The notes beneath the pieces are model-generated. The model saw nothing but the letters and a program-made list of their open reading frames with translations. It did no database searches and was not told the origin of the DNA. Both the position numbers and the translations under genes were made by a program. From JACKEQ01 sp041389565 (GTDB lineage: Bacteria; Myxococcota_A; UBA796; GCA-2862545): a DNA stretch of 64,000 nt. Each line of letters starts with the position of its first letter. The stretch's first letter is position 1. Shown here in pieces: positions 63,325 to 64,000 of this stretch. The stretch spans positions 1 to 64,000 of the forward strand of contig JAWKRP010000009.1 in the NCBI GenBank assembly GCA_041389565.1, written 5' to 3'.

Positions 63325-64000
63325 ATGGACTGGTCCGACTATCTGACGTTCAGCGCGAACGTCTCCCGGGGTGTCACCGAGGCCCACAAGGTCTACATCG
63401 CGGGGGGCGCGCTCATCCTGCTGATGGCGTGGCCCACGCTGGTGAAGCTGTCGAAGGAGGTGGCGACGGGGCTGCTCGTGCTGCTCGCGCTCGTGTCGAC
63501 CGCCAACTACCTGCGGTGGGGCCCCGAGCTGATCTCGGAGCGCGTCGATTCCTACGACGTCATCCACTACTACCTGAACGCGAAGTACTTCGACGAGCTC
63601 GGCTACCTCGACCTGTACCCGGCATGCCTGCTCGCCGACGCCGACAATGGCGGGCCCTTCTTCAAGAAGCAGGGCAACCGGTACATGGCGCAGGACGAGA
63701 ACGGGCACCACTACGAGACCGTCGCGCAGGGCATCGCCCGCGGGCGCGCGGTCCGCGACTCGAAGTTCACCCCCGAGCGCTGGAAGCAGTTCGAGCACGA
63801 CTTCCTGTTCCTGCAGCGCGAGGGAACCCCGATGGGGAACTCGCTGTGGAACGACATGATCCAGGACCACGGGTTCAACGGCACGCCCGTGTGGACGCTC
63901 CTGGCGCGTCCGTTCGCGGCACACGTCCCGGTCGAGTCGATCAAGATGCTGGGCTTTCTCGACGTGGGGTTGCTGCTGTTGGCGTTCGGAGCGGTCTTCT
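63325..64000 (+). CDS. Polytopic membrane protein, N-terminal part (cut by window edge)
   Basis: The first 225 residues are visible. A cytoplasmic start (MDWSDYLTFSANVSRGVTEAHK) is followed by helices at about 23-38 (VYIAGGALILLMAWPTLV) and 46-60 (ATGLLVLLALVSTAN). A long external loop carries SYDVIHYYLNAKYFDELGYLDLY, and another helix near 212-225 (MLGFLDVGLLLLAFGAVF) is cut off. The acidic/aromatic first loop after a helix is reminiscent of GT-C glycosyltransferases, but the protein is incomplete and I cannot assign it. ATG at 63325 with a GGGTTACA box 9 bases upstream. Divergent from lhr. Confidence 0.7.
   Translation, partial: MDWSDYLTFSANVSRGVTEAHKVYIAGGALILLMAWPTLVKLSKEVATGLLVLLALVSTANYLRWGPELISERVDSYDVIHYYLNAKYFDELGYLDLYPACLLADADNGGPFFKKQGNRYMAQDENGHHYETVAQGIARGRAVRDSKFTPERWKQFEHDFLFLQREGTPMGNSLWNDMIQDHGFNGTPVWTLLARPFAAHVPVESIKMLGFLDVGLLLLAFGAVF

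Overview
The window is about 70% G+C, very densely coded on both strands, and looks like a chromosomal segment of a Gram-negative bacterium from the Myxococcota or a related deltaproteobacterial lineage. The evidence is the third-position G/C bias, GTG and TTG starts, several lipoproteins and outer-membrane barrels, an OmpA protein with thrombospondin type-3 repeats, a giant protein with MopE-type Cys/Asp repeats, a myxobacteria-style Ser/Thr kinase with an SPQN catalytic loop, and a short MYXO-CTERM-like tail. The placement is inference; no rRNA or tRNA gene was seen. There is no gene-free stretch over 300 bases; the longest gaps are 465-602 and 63191-63324. I saw no insertion sequence, prophage, integron or CRISPR array.

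Layout. 1-3499: start of a DnaK/Hsp70 (minus, cut by the window edge) divergent from maf, a family-4 uracil-DNA glycosylase and an S1-domain protein, closed by a strong hairpin. 3593-4174: a lipoprotein with six EF-hand-like repeats, divergent from a six-gene operon (4272-14776). That operon holds a receiver-histidine kinase, a membrane sensor kinase with a decayed ATPase domain, a FecR-like anchored protein, two large Ig-repeat surface proteins and a small soluble histidine kinase. 14740-16486: TPR protein, FxsA and MazG (minus). 16595-18639: a Ser/Thr kinase with a cyclase-like tail and a DUF2058 protein.

18626-29474 (minus) is a nine-gene, almost entirely overlapping operon that starts with a membrane pseudokinase behind a TTGACA promoter. 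It continues with a small carboxypeptidase-regulatory-like protein, a lipoprotein, a peptide-type ABC importer (binding protein, two permeases, fused double ATPase), a TPR/barrel protein and a beta-propeller protein. 30006-33985 (minus) is purH-purD followed by a tRNA-type N6-adenine methyltransferase and an unknown gene. 35190-40481 (plus) holds an aldehyde dehydrogenase, an RNA 2'-phosphotransferase fused to a Nudix domain, a tiny Cys-rich ORF, an OmpA protein and an outer-membrane barrel. 40549-43403 (minus) is a two-lobed aspartic protease/TPR protein followed by a secreted thermonuclease. 43489-49527 (plus) is the MopE-repeat protein, type III pantothenate kinase and a helical-repeat protein.

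49534-57968: a lipoprotein (minus) divergent from glyQ-glyS-ppdK-LOG-membrane protein (plus), which meets a second membrane gene head-on. 58030-63190 (minus): the long helicase lhr followed by a nei-type glycosylase gene that carries a one-base frameshift. 63325-64000: the start of a membrane protein, cut by the window edge.

Housekeeping genes (dnaK, maf, udg, S1, mazG, purHD, coaX, glyQS, ppdK, lhr) alternate with lineage-specific envelope operons. Those envelope operons, especially 4272-14776 and 18626-29474, are the best places to look for undescribed biology.
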